This document shows positions 16,658 through 26,181 of a stretch of 33,332 nucleotides of DNA, in pieces (position 1 is the first letter of the stretch; the number at the start of each line of letters is the position of its first letter). The position numbers were made by a program, and so were the translations under genes. The notes under the pieces were generated by a model, which was not told where the DNA came from, did no database searches, and was given only the letters and a program-made list of their open reading frames with translations. The stretch comes from Comamonadaceae bacterium (GTDB lineage: Bacteria; Pseudomonadota; Gammaproteobacteria; Burkholderiales; Burkholderiaceae_C), in assembly GCA_947508145.1 (NCBI GenBank), contig CANNRV010000003.1, positions 1-33,332 of the forward strand. The letters run 5' to 3'.

Positions 16658-18757
16658 CTAGTGCCCCTGTTCCAGCGGTTGCGGGTTGAGCAAAGGCTGT
16701 GGTTTGACCGGCTGCGCTTTGTCGGTTTGTCCCGGCAGCGGCGGCAGCACCTGGTCATTGGGCACCGGCAAGGTGGCGGTGCCGGGTTTGAGCGATTCGG
16801 TTTGCAGGCCTTGCATCTCGCGGTAGCGACCGTTGGACAAGACCTCGGCGCTGACATCGTCGCGCACCACCACGGGACGCAAAAACACCAGCAGATTGGT
16901 TTTGTTGCGGCTGCGGCTTTCGCTTTTGAACAAGCCCCCTAAGAACGGTAAATCGCCTAAGCCGGGCACTTGCTGGCGGTTGTCTGAAAAGGTGTCGGAC
17001 AACAAGCCGCCGAGCACCACCACCGAGCCGTCGGCCACCACGATGTTGGATTCGATGGAACGCTTGTTGGTGATCAACCCGTCGGTGGTTTTTTTCGAGG
17101 TGTCAATGCTGGAGACCTCTTGGAAGATGCTCATCTTCACCGCGCCCGCGTCGTTGATTTGCGGCTTGACCTTGAGCGTCAAACCCACGTCTTTGCGCTC
17201 TACGGTTTGAAACGGGTTGACCGCGCCGCTGGTAGCGGTGGTGGCGTTGGTGTATTGGCCGGTGACAAAAGGCACGTTTTGGCCGACGACGATCTTGGCT
17301 TCTTCGTTGTCCAGCGTCAGCAGCGAGGGCCGCGACAAGATGTTGCTGCCGCCGTTGGATTGCAAAAAATTGGCCAGTGCGGTCATGACGGTGGAGCCGC
17401 CGATGTTGCGTGCCGTGCCTATGTTCAAACCCGCGCCGGGGAGGGTGGCGCCGTTGCTGGTGCTGATGCTCAGCAAGTTGTTGTTGGTGCCGAAGTTGGT
17501 GCCCAGCACGGCGATATTGCCGCCTGCGCTGCCCACCGCGTTTTGCCACTGAATGCCGAACTGCGCTTCCTTTGAAGAATCGACTTCGACGATCAGGCTT
17601 TCCACCAGCACCTGGGCGCGCCGCTGGTCCAGCGCATCAATGACCGCACGCAGTTGGCGAAACTGCGGTTCGGCGGCGGTGATGACCAGCGAGTTGGTGG
17701 ACGGGTCGGCTTGGATCTGGCCGCCGGTGGTGGGCAGGCTGCCGGTGCTGGCGTTGTTGCCCGGGGCCGCGCCCGGCGTGCTGCTGATGGCCAGGGTCGA
17801 CGCGTTGTTGCCCGCCATGGCGGCACGCAAGGTGTTGGCCAGTTTGGTGGCATCCGCATTTTTCAAATACACCACATGGATATTGCCGCTGGCCAGTTCG
17901 CTGGCCGGGCGGTCCAGCTTGTCGATCAGGCTGCGCACCTGTGCCTGACGCGCCGGGTTGGCGCTGCGCAAAATGATGGCGTTACTGCGCGGCTCGGCCT
18001 GAATGCTGGTTTTGAATCCGGTGTCGCTTTGACCGGCACCAGCGGTTCCTGTCGCGCCACCGTCCACCAGTTTGGCCAGCAAGGCTGCCAGGTCGGCGGC
18101 CAACGTGTGCTGCAAGGGAATGATTTCCACATCGGTGGCATTGGCCACGTCCAGCGAGGCGATGATGCGGCCCATGCGTTGCAGGTTGTCGGCGTAATCG
18201 GTGATCACCAGCGCGTTGCTGCCCGGGGTGACGTTGATGGTGTTGTTCGGGCTGATGAGAGGTCGCAGCACGGCGACCAGGTTGTTTGCGTTCTCGTGGT
18301 TCAGCTTGAAGATTTGCGTCATCACCTGCGCGTTGTTCGGTGTGCCTGACAACGGCACCACGGCGGTTTGCCCGCCTTGCAATTTGGCCTCGGCCTCGGG
18401 CACCAGTTTGTACAAGCCCTGGGTTTCAATGACCGCAAAGCCTTGCAGGCGCACCACCGCCAAAAACTGGTTCCAGGCCACCGACGCGGGCACCGGTTGT
18501 TCGGTGGTCAGCGACAAGCTGCCTTTGACACGCGGGTCCACCACCAGACTGCGTTTGGTCAAACCGGCCAGCGTGCGGGCCACGGCTTCTATGTCGGCAT
18601 TGACAAAATTGAGCGTGATCGGTTTTTCTGCAGCGGCTTTGGGTTTGTCATTGACCACAGCTGGCGGCTTGCGTTTATCGGCAGCATGCGCTGTAGACAT
18701 GGCAACACACAGCGCGGTCAGCAGACTGGGCAGGACAAATTTGGAAAGCGTTTGCAT
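16658..18757 (-). CDS. gspD: Type II secretion secretin GspD
   Basis: N-domains plus secretin core with VPGLGDLPFLGGLFKSES. Confidence 0.95.
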   Translation of the reverse strand: MQTLSKFVLPSLLTALCVAMSTAHAADKRKPPAVVNDKPKAAAEKPITLNFVNADIEAVARTLAGLTKRSLVVDPRVKGSLSLTTEQPVPASVAWNQFLAVVRLQGFAVIETQGLYKLVPEAEAKLQGGQTAVVPLSGTPNNAQVMTQIFKLNHENANNLVAVLRPLISPNNTINVTPGSNALVITDYADNLQRMGRIIASLDVANATDVEIIPLQHTLAADLAALLAKLVDGGATGTAGAGQSDTGFKTSIQAEPRSNAIILRSANPARQAQVRSLIDKLDRPASELASGNIHVVYLKNADATKLANTLRAAMAGNNASTLAISSTPGAAPGNNASTGSLPTTGGQIQADPSTNSLVITAAEPQFRQLRAVIDALDQRRAQVLVESLIVEVDSSKEAQFGIQWQNAVGSAGGNIAVLGTNFGTNNNLLSISTSNGATLPGAGLNIGTARNIGGSTVMTALANFLQSNGGSNILSRPSLLTLDNEEAKIVVGQNVPFVTGQYTNATTATSGAVNPFQTVERKDVGLTLKVKPQINDAGAVKMSIFQEVSSIDTSKKTTDGLITNKRSIESNIVVADGSVVVLGGLLSDTFSDNRQQVPGLGDLPFLGGLFKSESRSRNKTNLLVFLRPVVVRDDVSAEVLSNGRYREMQGLQTESLKPGTATLPVPNDQVLPPLPGQTDKAQPVKPQPLLNPQPLEQGH

Positions 18758-18759
18758 GC

Positions 18760-19548
18760 TCAGCCCAATCTCAAAATGGTTTTGTCACCGGTGCGCTGAC
18801 CCAGCACACCAAGTAAATTGTTCAAAGCGTTTTCATAGCCCAGCATGGCCCAGGCCTCGCCCTGAAAACGGAAATGCCCGGCTTGCCAACTGCCGCTGCC
18901 TTGCAGTTGCAATTTGCCTTCGCTGGTGCGCAGTTGCAGCGTGGGCGTGGGGCCGCCTTGCAATTGCACAACGTAAGTGCCCAGCGGTTTGAGGGTGGAC
19001 AAACTCGAACTGAGGTGGCGCAGTTCCAAGGTGGCCGCGCCGCTTAATCGCCAGTTGCCGTTGGACGTATGCCATTGCAGTTGCTGGCTGTTGAGCGCCA
19101 GACGGCCTTGCAGGTTCATGCTGTTCCATGGTGCGCCCAAGCCGGACAGCCATTGCGCCGGCCAGACCGAGTCGATGTTGTTGAGCGTGATGTGCAGGCC
19201 TTGCCAATCGGGTTTCAGTTGCATCAGCAGTGCTTGTGAGGTGCAGCAATCGACTTGCAGTTCGATCTGCAAGCTGGCATCCCAGTTCGGGCGTAGGCGC
19301 CAGTGCACACGTTGCGGCAAGGCCAGCGCCTCGCGCCCGCCCGCTCCGGCGGCCAGCACCCATTGCGCACTGCCGTCCCACACCGTGCCGCGCACCTGGC
19401 GCAATTGCACTTGCTCGTGCGTGAGGTGTTGCACCGCCAATGCCAGCCACTGCCCGGGCGCAAACCACAACAAGGCCGCCAGACTGCCGATCAGCAGGCT
19501 GATGAACAGCTTGTGCCGCGCGAGTGTGTCATTTGAAGTTGGTGTCAT
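18760..19548 (-). CDS. gspN: Type II secretion protein GspN
   Basis: Single N-terminal TM, GspN-like beta-rich sequence, position between gspM and gspD. Confidence 0.8.
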   Translation of the reverse strand: MTPTSNDTLARHKLFISLLIGSLAALLWFAPGQWLALAVQHLTHEQVQLRQVRGTVWDGSAQWVLAAGAGGREALALPQRVHWRLRPNWDASLQIELQVDCCTSQALLMQLKPDWQGLHITLNNIDSVWPAQWLSGLGAPWNSMNLQGRLALNSQQLQWHTSNGNWRLSGAATLELRHLSSSLSTLKPLGTYVVQLQGGPTPTLQLRTSEGKLQLQGSGSWQAGHFRFQGEAWAMLGYENALNNLLGVLGQRTGDKTILRLG

Positions 19549-19555
19549 AAGGTGT

Positions 19556-20029
19556 TCAGCGGCTGTTGGGAATGCTCAATACCAATTGGCCGTCCCAGTG
19601 GCCTTGGCGGGATTGCCAATGCGCTTGCTCTGGCTTGGCCCGGGCTTGCAGCCGCGCTTGGGTGATGAACTCGGCCAGTGCCTGCGGGGCTGCATCTTTG
19701 AATTGGATGTTGACCCGGTCGGCTTGCACCTGGACTTGGGTGGATGGTCCCAGCGTCTTGGCCAGTTCCTGCAAGCTGCGCAGACTGTTGGGCGGCGCTG
19801 CGGCGATTTGCTGTTGCAGTTGCTGTGCCTCCTGTTGCCACGCTTGCATGTCGGCCAACTGTTGGTCTAACTTGGCTTGTTGCGCCCGGTCGCCGCGCCA
19901 CACCTGCCAAGCCGGTGCCACGCCTGTTTGCCACAACAGCCACAGCCCCAGCAGCACGGCGAGGCTGTGCAAGCCAAGTTGTTCGCGCGGGCTGCGGGCG
20001 GCCAGCCACTGTTTGAGGCTGTCCATCAT
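19556..20029 (-). CDS. gspM: Type II secretion protein GspM
   Basis: MMDSLKQWLAARSPREQLGLHSLAVLLGLWLLW; start at 20029, 4-bp overlap with gspL. The ORF-track extension to 20536 is out-of-gene. Confidence 0.85.
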   Translation of the reverse strand: MMDSLKQWLAARSPREQLGLHSLAVLLGLWLLWQTGVAPAWQVWRGDRAQQAKLDQQLADMQAWQQEAQQLQQQIAAAPPNSLRSLQELAKTLGPSTQVQVQADRVNIQFKDAAPQALAEFITQARLQARAKPEQAHWQSRQGHWDGQLVLSIPNSR

Positions 20030-21210
20030 GGTGTTTTTCCTAGCCGCCACACGGCCACCCGGTCTTGCAGTTGCCAGTCGTAGCCTTTGGCTTGCCAAGC
20101 GTGTTTGCCGAGTTGCTGCACGGTGTCGTCCGGCAAACCGCTGATGCGCAATTCGCCCGGTTGGTAGTCCAGGCGCTCTGGCATGGCCGTGTTGGGCCAG
20201 GCATCGGCCAGGCTGTTGAGCATCTGCTCCATGTCGCCGGGTGACAGTTGACCGGCTTGCTGACGCAGTTGCTGCAATTCGCGTTGCATTTGCAAACCGG
20301 GGTCTATGACCACGCCAGTTTTCGGAAAGCTTTGGCGAAACAGTTGTTCCAGACTGTGTTGCTGGCGTGCCCGGTTGGCTTGGGTTTGCCAAGCCCAGAC
20401 ATTCATGCCCACCAATTGCACCAGCGCCAAAGCCAGCAAGCTGCGGCGGCAACTGCGCCATTGCGGGCCGGACCACAGGCTGCGCCACCCTTGCTGCAAC
20501 AGCCGCCAGCCGCGTGAACGCCGGTTGCTGGCCCATTCGTCTTGCGCCATGTCCCAGTCGGAGCGCGCTGCCTGCAACCAGCGCTGCGCTGTGGTCAGCA
20601 GCTCAGGCGCTTGGGCATGCCAGCGGGCGCTGTGGTTCACCATGGCCGGATCGGCCCACACGGTCACGGCGCTGGCTTGTGTCAATGCCGAGGCAGTAGG
20701 CGAGGGCAGCAACCACACGTTGTGCGCGTCACACAGCAAAGCGCGTTGCTCGCCCAGTTCATTCAACAGGTACAGCTTGGCCGCTTCGTCGCTGGCGACG
20801 GGCTGGTATTCGGGCAGGATGCGTTGCACCTGAAAACCGGCGGCTTGCAGCGGGGCCAATGCCTGGCGCAACCAGCGTTTGTCGCACACAGCCACTTGCA
20901 CCCAACCGCCTTGCCTGAGCGCAGCGGCGCTGCCCGGTGCAGTCACCATCAACAGGTCTTGCGGGTCTTGCAGCAACTCGTCTTCCAGCAGACTGTGCAA
21001 CACAGCGGTTTTGCGTGAACCCACGGCGGGCGGTAATTGGACACTGTGCCAAGACAGCACTTGCCAAGGAAGTAACACCACGGTTTCACCGTGACCGGAG
21101 GATAGACGACGGGCATCGGCTTGGGAGACTTGATTGACACGCATGCCGTCAGAACTGATCACGTAGTCCAACTGGCCTTGCGCCAATGGCGATAAATAAA
21201 TGATCAACAT
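20026..21210 (-). CDS. gspL: Type II secretion protein GspL
   Basis: GspL-like cytoplasmic domain and C-terminal periplasmic domain; syntenic position. Confidence 0.85.
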   Translation of the reverse strand: MLIIYLSPLAQGQLDYVISSDGMRVNQVSQADARRLSSGHGETVVLLPWQVLSWHSVQLPPAVGSRKTAVLHSLLEDELLQDPQDLLMVTAPGSAAALRQGGWVQVAVCDKRWLRQALAPLQAAGFQVQRILPEYQPVASDEAAKLYLLNELGEQRALLCDAHNVWLLPSPTASALTQASAVTVWADPAMVNHSARWHAQAPELLTTAQRWLQAARSDWDMAQDEWASNRRSRGWRLLQQGWRSLWSGPQWRSCRRSLLALALVQLVGMNVWAWQTQANRARQQHSLEQLFRQSFPKTGVVIDPGLQMQRELQQLRQQAGQLSPGDMEQMLNSLADAWPNTAMPERLDYQPGELRISGLPDDTVQQLGKHAWQAKGYDWQLQDRVAVWRLGKTP

Positions 21211-22181
21211 GGTGGTTGGATTCTAGAAACGCATCCCGGTTCTGAATACAAAGGTCGACGTTCTCGCCACACCGTTTTGCTGACGATTCCTTCACGTTTG
21301 ACCAGAGAGCGCTCTAGCAGCGTGATGCCCTCCAGCCTGAGTTGCCCCATGATTTCAAAATAACTGCTGCGGGTGTCGTGCCGCTTCTCGCTGATGGCTT
21401 GCGCCAGCGGGCCCATGCGACTGCGTGCATCTGCCAGGTTGTCCCAAGGCTTGTTGCTGCGCTCGTTCACCCATTGGCGGGCGGTGAACAGATCCAGCCC
21501 AGGGATGCTGGCGGACAAGACCTCGGCGCTGGCCGTGTTCAGGTTGATGGCGGTGCTCGCTGGCAGGATGGTGATGTGCGGCGCCAGTTGCGCCAAGCTG
21601 TTGCTGCTCAAACCCAGCCAGCTGAGTTGCTCAATATGTTGCGGCACCAAAGGCGCATTGGCTGGCGGATTGGTTTGCAGCGCGGTTTTCAAACGGCTGG
21701 TCCAGGCCTGCAATTCGGCATCGGGCAAACGCAGTTGCCGGTACAGGCGCAGCCAGATTTGCCATTCCGCCGGGTCGATCTCGCCATTCACAACCAGGTT
21801 GCGCACATTCAGCCGCGATTGCATGTCGGTGATGTGGCCGGACAAAAACACCTGATCGGCCAGCCCGTCTGCGTCAGTGATCACGCCGCTGGTGTCTGCC
21901 GCCAGAAACCGGGACAAACGCGCTTCTTGCAAAGGCAAGGCCCAGGGTTCGGCCAAGTGGTCCGCGCCGCCGTTGCGCCCGTCTTCACGCAACACCACCC
22001 GAGCCCAGTCCTGCGCACCGGCCAACAGCCAGCGGCCTTGTTGCGCATGCCGCTCGGCGGTTTCCACCGACACCGTGCGCCACTGTTGCCACAAACCGGC
22101 AGAGGCCAGCATGGCGATCAAGGCCACGGTCAACATGGCCATCAGCAAGGCCGCACCGCTGTGAGGGGTCGGGTGTTTCAT
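21204..22181 (-). CDS. gspK: Type II secretion minor pseudopilin GspK
   Basis: N-terminal GAALLMAMLTVALIAMLASAGLWQQW and downstream GspK helix-hairpin-helix region; syntenic. Confidence 0.88.
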   Translation of the reverse strand: MKHPTPHSGAALLMAMLTVALIAMLASAGLWQQWRTVSVETAERHAQQGRWLLAGAQDWARVVLREDGRNGGADHLAEPWALPLQEARLSRFLAADTSGVITDADGLADQVFLSGHITDMQSRLNVRNLVVNGEIDPAEWQIWLRLYRQLRLPDAELQAWTSRLKTALQTNPPANAPLVPQHIEQLSWLGLSSNSLAQLAPHITILPASTAINLNTASAEVLSASIPGLDLFTARQWVNERSNKPWDNLADARSRMGPLAQAISEKRHDTRSSYFEIMGQLRLEGITLLERSLVKREGIVSKTVWRERRPLYSEPGCVSRIQPPC

Positions 22182-22858
22182 GAGCGGCTCGGGTTGTAGC
22201 CGGGGTTGACCCAGTCCAGCGTCATCGACCCGCTGTCCATGTTGAATTGAATCCGCACCGCGTCCGGCAAACCGGCTTCTTGCAACTGCTGGTTGGCGGT
22301 CTTTGCGTCAGCGGCATTGCCCACACTGCTGAGCGGATTCACCCAGGCGTTGTCTCGGTAGTAAAACAATTGCCAGCTTGTCATCGGCATCAACTGCGCT
22401 TCAAACCGGCGCGATTCGCTGCTGGGGTTTTGCCCCCATTGGCTGGCTTCTTGCCAGGCTTGCAACACAGCGGCGCGGTCGCGCAGATCAGGCGACTGCC
22501 AGCGCCACCAATGGCCGTCGCGCACCGTCCAGGCCACCACCCACAGACCGGCGTCTTCACCGCCGTGCGACACACTGCCGCTGCGCCGCAGCATTTGCAA
22601 GGTCTTGCCGTTCCAGCCCAGCGCGGCATCCCGCAAAAGACCGGGCATGGCTTGCACAGCGTTCAAATCTGCCTGCCATTGAGACACGCTGACTTGCACC
22701 AGCGACACCGCGTCGGAGCGGGAACGCGTGACTTCACGTGTGCGCAACATGCTCTCCAGGCCGCGCCAACTCATGAGTGAGAGCAGCGCCATCAAGGCCA
22801 GCGCTACCAGCACTTCCACCAGCGTGAAGCCGCGCGTGGCTGTTGGCGGGCGCGGCAT
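22178..22858 (-). CDS. gspJ: Type II secretion minor pseudopilin GspJ
   Basis: Prepilin motif RG^FTLVEVLVALALMALLSLMSWRGL; start MPRPPTATRG at 22858. Confidence 0.88.
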   Translation of the reverse strand: MPRPPTATRGFTLVEVLVALALMALLSLMSWRGLESMLRTREVTRSRSDAVSLVQVSVSQWQADLNAVQAMPGLLRDAALGWNGKTLQMLRRSGSVSHGGEDAGLWVVAWTVRDGHWWRWQSPDLRDRAAVLQAWQEASQWGQNPSSESRRFEAQLMPMTSWQLFYYRDNAWVNPLSSVGNAADAKTANQQLQEAGLPDAVRIQFNMDSGSMTLDWVNPGYNPSRS

Positions 22859-23265
22859 CAAAACCGCCCTTGCAAACCGGTGACGCTGAGCAAGCCGCTG
22901 CCGTTTTCCCGCACTTGCACATCGACCCGGCGGAACAGCGGGTTGGGCGTGGCCGCCACGGTGATGCGCACTTGCATCTCGTGGTCCGCTTGCACGCAGG
23001 TCCCTTCTTGTTGACCCAGACTGGTGAATTGCGGCGACAAGCGCAGTTGCACCAGCGCGTTGTCCGCACAGGTTTGCGCCAACAGCATTTGCCACTGCCG
23101 CCCGGTGCTCATCGTCATGCTGGCCGATGCGCGCAAACCGGCCAACACGCTCACAGACAAAATGAACAAAGCCACCAACACTTCAATCAACGTGAAGCCG
23201 CTGGCGTTTTTTGTCGCCCGCGTTGAAAGGAGTGGCGGCGGCAGAGTCAAGGCAGCAGCTTCCAA
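22858..23265 (-). CDS. gspI: Type II secretion minor pseudopilin GspI
   Basis: Prepilin motif SG^FTLIEVLVALFILSVSVLAGLRA; syntenic. Confidence 0.88.
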   Translation of the reverse strand: MEAAALTLPPPLLSTRATKNASGFTLIEVLVALFILSVSVLAGLRASASMTMSTGRQWQMLLAQTCADNALVQLRLSPQFTSLGQQEGTCVQADHEMQVRITVAATPNPLFRRVDVQVRENGSGLLSVTGLQGRF

Positions 23266-23717
23266 GGCGCGACACCGTCGCTGCCCAGCGTCAAGCGGCT
23301 GGTGTCGCTGGCATGGCTGGCGGGTGGGATTAACTGCAAGCGCATAGCCGATTGAACGGGTTCGGCGCTGATCACCAGCCGCGTGGGTTCGCTGCGGGTG
23401 CCGGGGTTCAGCCAGCGTGTGTAGGGAGTTTTTTCACCGGCGGGATCGACAAGCCGGTTGTCGTTGCTGTCGTTGTCAGGCAATAGGCGCAGCACTTGCA
23501 CACTGAAACCGTTGGCATCCGATTGCCACAGCATTGGTGTTTGGCTGGCGCGGGCCTGGGCGCGGGTGGTTTCCAGCAGATTGACCAGCCTGTCGGCTTC
23601 ACGGTCCAGCACATGCGTGGAGCTCTCCCGCATGCTCAACACCACCAGCGAGCTGCCAATGGCCACCAGCAAGAGCACTACCAGTAATTCAATCAGTGTG
23701 AAGCCGTGGTTCCTCAT
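23247..23717 (-). CDS. gspH: Type II secretion minor pseudopilin GspH
   Basis: MRNHG^FTLIELLVVLLLVAIGSSLVVLSM; start at 23717. Confidence 0.85.
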   Translation of the reverse strand: MRNHGFTLIELLVVLLLVAIGSSLVVLSMRESSTHVLDREADRLVNLLETTRAQARASQTPMLWQSDANGFSVQVLRLLPDNDSNDNRLVDPAGEKTPYTRWLNPGTRSEPTRLVISAEPVQSAMRLQLIPPASHASDTSRLTLGSDGVAPWKLLP

Positions 23718-23748
23718 AGGCGCAGGCAGGCGGGTCAAGCCATGGGTG

Positions 23749-24264
23749 TTATTGCCAACTGCCGATGTCGGCGTTTTTGCCTTCGCCACCGGCTTGTCCA
23801 TCGGCCCCGAACGACAGCACATCCACTTCGCCTTGCACACCGGGGTTCATGTATTGGTAAGCATGGCCCCAAGGGTCGTTCGGTAATTTATCTAAATAGG
23901 ATTTCCAATTGATGGGCTCTGGGCCTGTGGCGGGTTTTTTCACCAGCGCCGCCAGACCTTGTTCTGCGGTGGGGTAACGCTGGTTGTCCAGGCGGTACAG
24001 CTTCAATGCTTGCATCAGGTTGTTCACGTCGGTGCGGGCGGCTGCAATGCGTGCGTCGTCAGCGCGGTTCAACACATTGGGTACGATCAAGGCGGCCAGC
24101 ACGCCGATGATGACCAACACCACCATCAACTCGATCAAGGTAAAGCCTTGTTGTGTGGAAGTGGCGGGGCGGCGCTGCTTGAAGAAGCTGCCTTTGCCGT
24201 TCATACCGAGTTCTGCAGACGTGGCGGAGCGGCGAAAATGTATGCAATGTGGTAAAGCTTTCAT
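23749..24264 (-). CDS. gspG: Type II secretion major pseudopilin GspG
   Basis: QQG^FTLIELMVVLVIIGVLAALIVPNVLNRADDARIAAARTDVNNLMQALKLYRLDNQRYPTAEQGLAALV; likely start MKALPH at 24264 (long leader). Confidence 0.93.
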   Translation of the reverse strand: MKALPHCIHFRRSATSAELGMNGKGSFFKQRRPATSTQQGFTLIELMVVLVIIGVLAALIVPNVLNRADDARIAAARTDVNNLMQALKLYRLDNQRYPTAEQGLAALVKKPATGPEPINWKSYLDKLPNDPWGHAYQYMNPGVQGEVDVLSFGADGQAGGEGKNADIGSWQ

Positions 24265-24309
24265 GGTTTTTTTAACCTTAAAGAATGCAAGTCGCATGAT
24301 AATGCGCCC

Positions 24310-24930
24310 ATGTGGATAAAAAACGTCAATCAGCGCACCCGAATGCCGTCAGCCCGATTACCTGCCGTGCTGTCTTTCGGCGTGTGGACCCTGACCGCCG
24401 CCGCAGGCACCGCCTGGGTGCTGGCACTGTGGCCGACAGACCAACGCCCGGTGGCCACAGTCGCCATGGGTTCGCCGGCAGCCACCGACTTGGCCGGTTT
24501 GCAGGCAGACATCGGCAAAGTGCTGGGGCGGCAACCCGAGCATGTCGCAGCTGAACCCGCCTTGGCCAGCCGCCTGGGTTTGTGGGGCGTGGCCCAAGCC
24601 GGTAGCAGCGAAGCCGTGGCGCTGATTTCCGTGGACGGACAAACGCCCAAGCCGGTGCGGCGCGGCAGCGAAGTGCAGCCCGGTTTGATGCTGCAATCGG
24701 TCACTGTGAATGAAGCCCGCTTGGGCAGCAGTTTGAACAGCGCACCCACTGTGGTGCTGCCCATGCCGAAGCGGCCCGAACCGTTGTCGGGTCAGGCGGG
24801 TGCACCGGTAAATGCCACTATCACCTTACCTGCTCAGCCGAGACCGGTATTGCCGCCTGCGCAACCCTTGTTGCCTGGCAACCCAGGGCGCGTGGAACCA
24901 CCAACGGGTGCGGCTGAGCCAAGGACTTGA
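24310..24930 (+). CDS. gspC: GspC-like type II secretion protein, divergent from the rest of the operon
   Basis: Single TM followed by an HR-domain-like region (LASRLGLWGVAQ...EAVALISVDGQTPKPVRRGSEVQPGLMLQSV); no PDZ-like region evident. Confidence 0.75.
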   Translation: MWIKNVNQRTRMPSARLPAVLSFGVWTLTAAAGTAWVLALWPTDQRPVATVAMGSPAATDLAGLQADIGKVLGRQPEHVAAEPALASRLGLWGVAQAGSSEAVALISVDGQTPKPVRRGSEVQPGLMLQSVTVNEARLGSSLNSAPTVVLPMPKRPEPLSGQAGAPVNATITLPAQPRPVLPPAQPLLPGNPGRVEPPTGAAEPRT

Positions 24931-24982
24931 ACCTCACTCTATATATATGCAGTGATGCTTCATGTACTGATCCAGAAATAAA

Positions 24983-25010
24983 AAACCCGCTGCGTTGCCG
25001 CAGCGGGTTT
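24983..25010 (-). terminator. Strong intrinsic terminator between gspC and the porin
   Basis: AAACCCGCTGCG-TTGC-CGCAGCGGGTTT perfect stem, T run on the minus-strand side. Confidence 0.85.
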
Positions 25011-25049
25011 GGGGTTTCAAACCTTCACCGGAACTAAGCCGGTGTCAGA

Positions 25050-26108
25050 TTAGAAAGTGTGGCGCAGGCCGATAGCGGTTGCAGTTGTTGAGTTATCACC
25101 ACCGTTGGTGTCTTTAGCAACGTTGTAGGAGAAATAGCCTGTTGTACGCTTGCTGAAAGAGTAATAAACGCCCAATTGCTGGCCGGTTGAAGACACATCA
25201 GCGGCGCTCTTGATTTTGGTTGTACCTGAAGATGTGCTGTAGCCGATGTTGATAGCACCGACAGGCACTGTCAGGCCAAAGGTATCAACACGAACACTGT
25301 CATCGTTCAAAGTTGAGCTGGTGTTCAGGTAAGTCAGCTTGGCCATACCTAAGTCATAGGTCAAGGCGGCCACTTGTGTTGTCACTGTGTCGCCGACTGC
25401 ACCAGCATGTGTGCCATTAGTTGTGGTACCTTGAGTTGCAGGGCCTGTCAATACCTTTGCAGTGGACAGTTGGTTGGCGCCAGAAGCCACACCTGCTGTG
25501 AACGGGCCGCTTGCATAGTTGATGCTCCAGGCTGATCCATCGCCTGCAGATTTGCCTGCACCAACAGTTTCATTGGTTCCGTAAATGGCCTGAACTTGCA
25601 AAGCGAAGCCATTCATTGAAGGTGATGAATAGGTCACGGCGTTTGTATTGACCAATTGGCCGTTACCGTAAATCACCATGAAAGGCAACCAGCCATTCAC
25701 GTTGTTCACAGCGTTTGGATCGGTACCGGCAGATGTAAGAAACACGGGGGAATATTGATTGCCCAATTGGAGGCTGCCAAAACCGCCTGACAAACCTACC
25801 CAAGCTTCGCGGTTTGCAGATGAACCGTTGTTCCAGTTGGTGTTATTAGCCAACAAATTGGTGCTGTTCAAGCCAAGACCATTTTCCAGCTTGAAATTGG
25901 CTTTCAAGCCTTCGCCGATGTCTTCTGAGCCAGTGAATGTGATGAAGCTGGGTGTATAGACAGACATCAAACCGGTTGTGCTTGATGAATCAGCACCGGC
26001 GTGAACGCCTTTGATGGTGGCGATTGACTGATCGATATTTCCTGTGATGGTAACTTCAGCAAAACTGACGCCTAAAGACAACAAAGATGCTACTGCAACG
26101 AGGGTTTT
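25050..26108 (-). pseudogene. Gram-negative porin lacking a start codon (possible pseudogene or silent copy)
   Basis: Intact porin sequence AEVTITGNIDQSIATIKGV...ATAIGLRHTF. The upstream in-frame signal-peptide codons KTLVAVASLLSLGVSFA are preceded directly by TAA (26111-26109), with no ATG/GTG; only internal TTG starts (ORF caller used 26084). Confidence 0.7.
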
Positions 26109-26181
26109 TTAACTATTATTAATAACTCGTGTTACTATTCATTGACATTTAAAAAGATTGATTGCTAAAGGATATAAACCC

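Noticed and set aside
17654-18349. 231-aa plus-strand ORF antisense to gspD
   Set aside because: Shadow ORF opposite a clear secretin gene.
20030-20536. N-terminal extension of the gspM frame into gspL
   Set aside because: The real GspM start MMDSL is at 20029; the extension is gspL read out of frame.
25050-26084. Porin accepted as intact with a TTG start at 26084
   Set aside because: A TTG start would leave only LSLGVSFA as signal peptide, without a basic n-region, whereas the upstream codons encode the missing signal-peptide part; start-codon loss is the better explanation.
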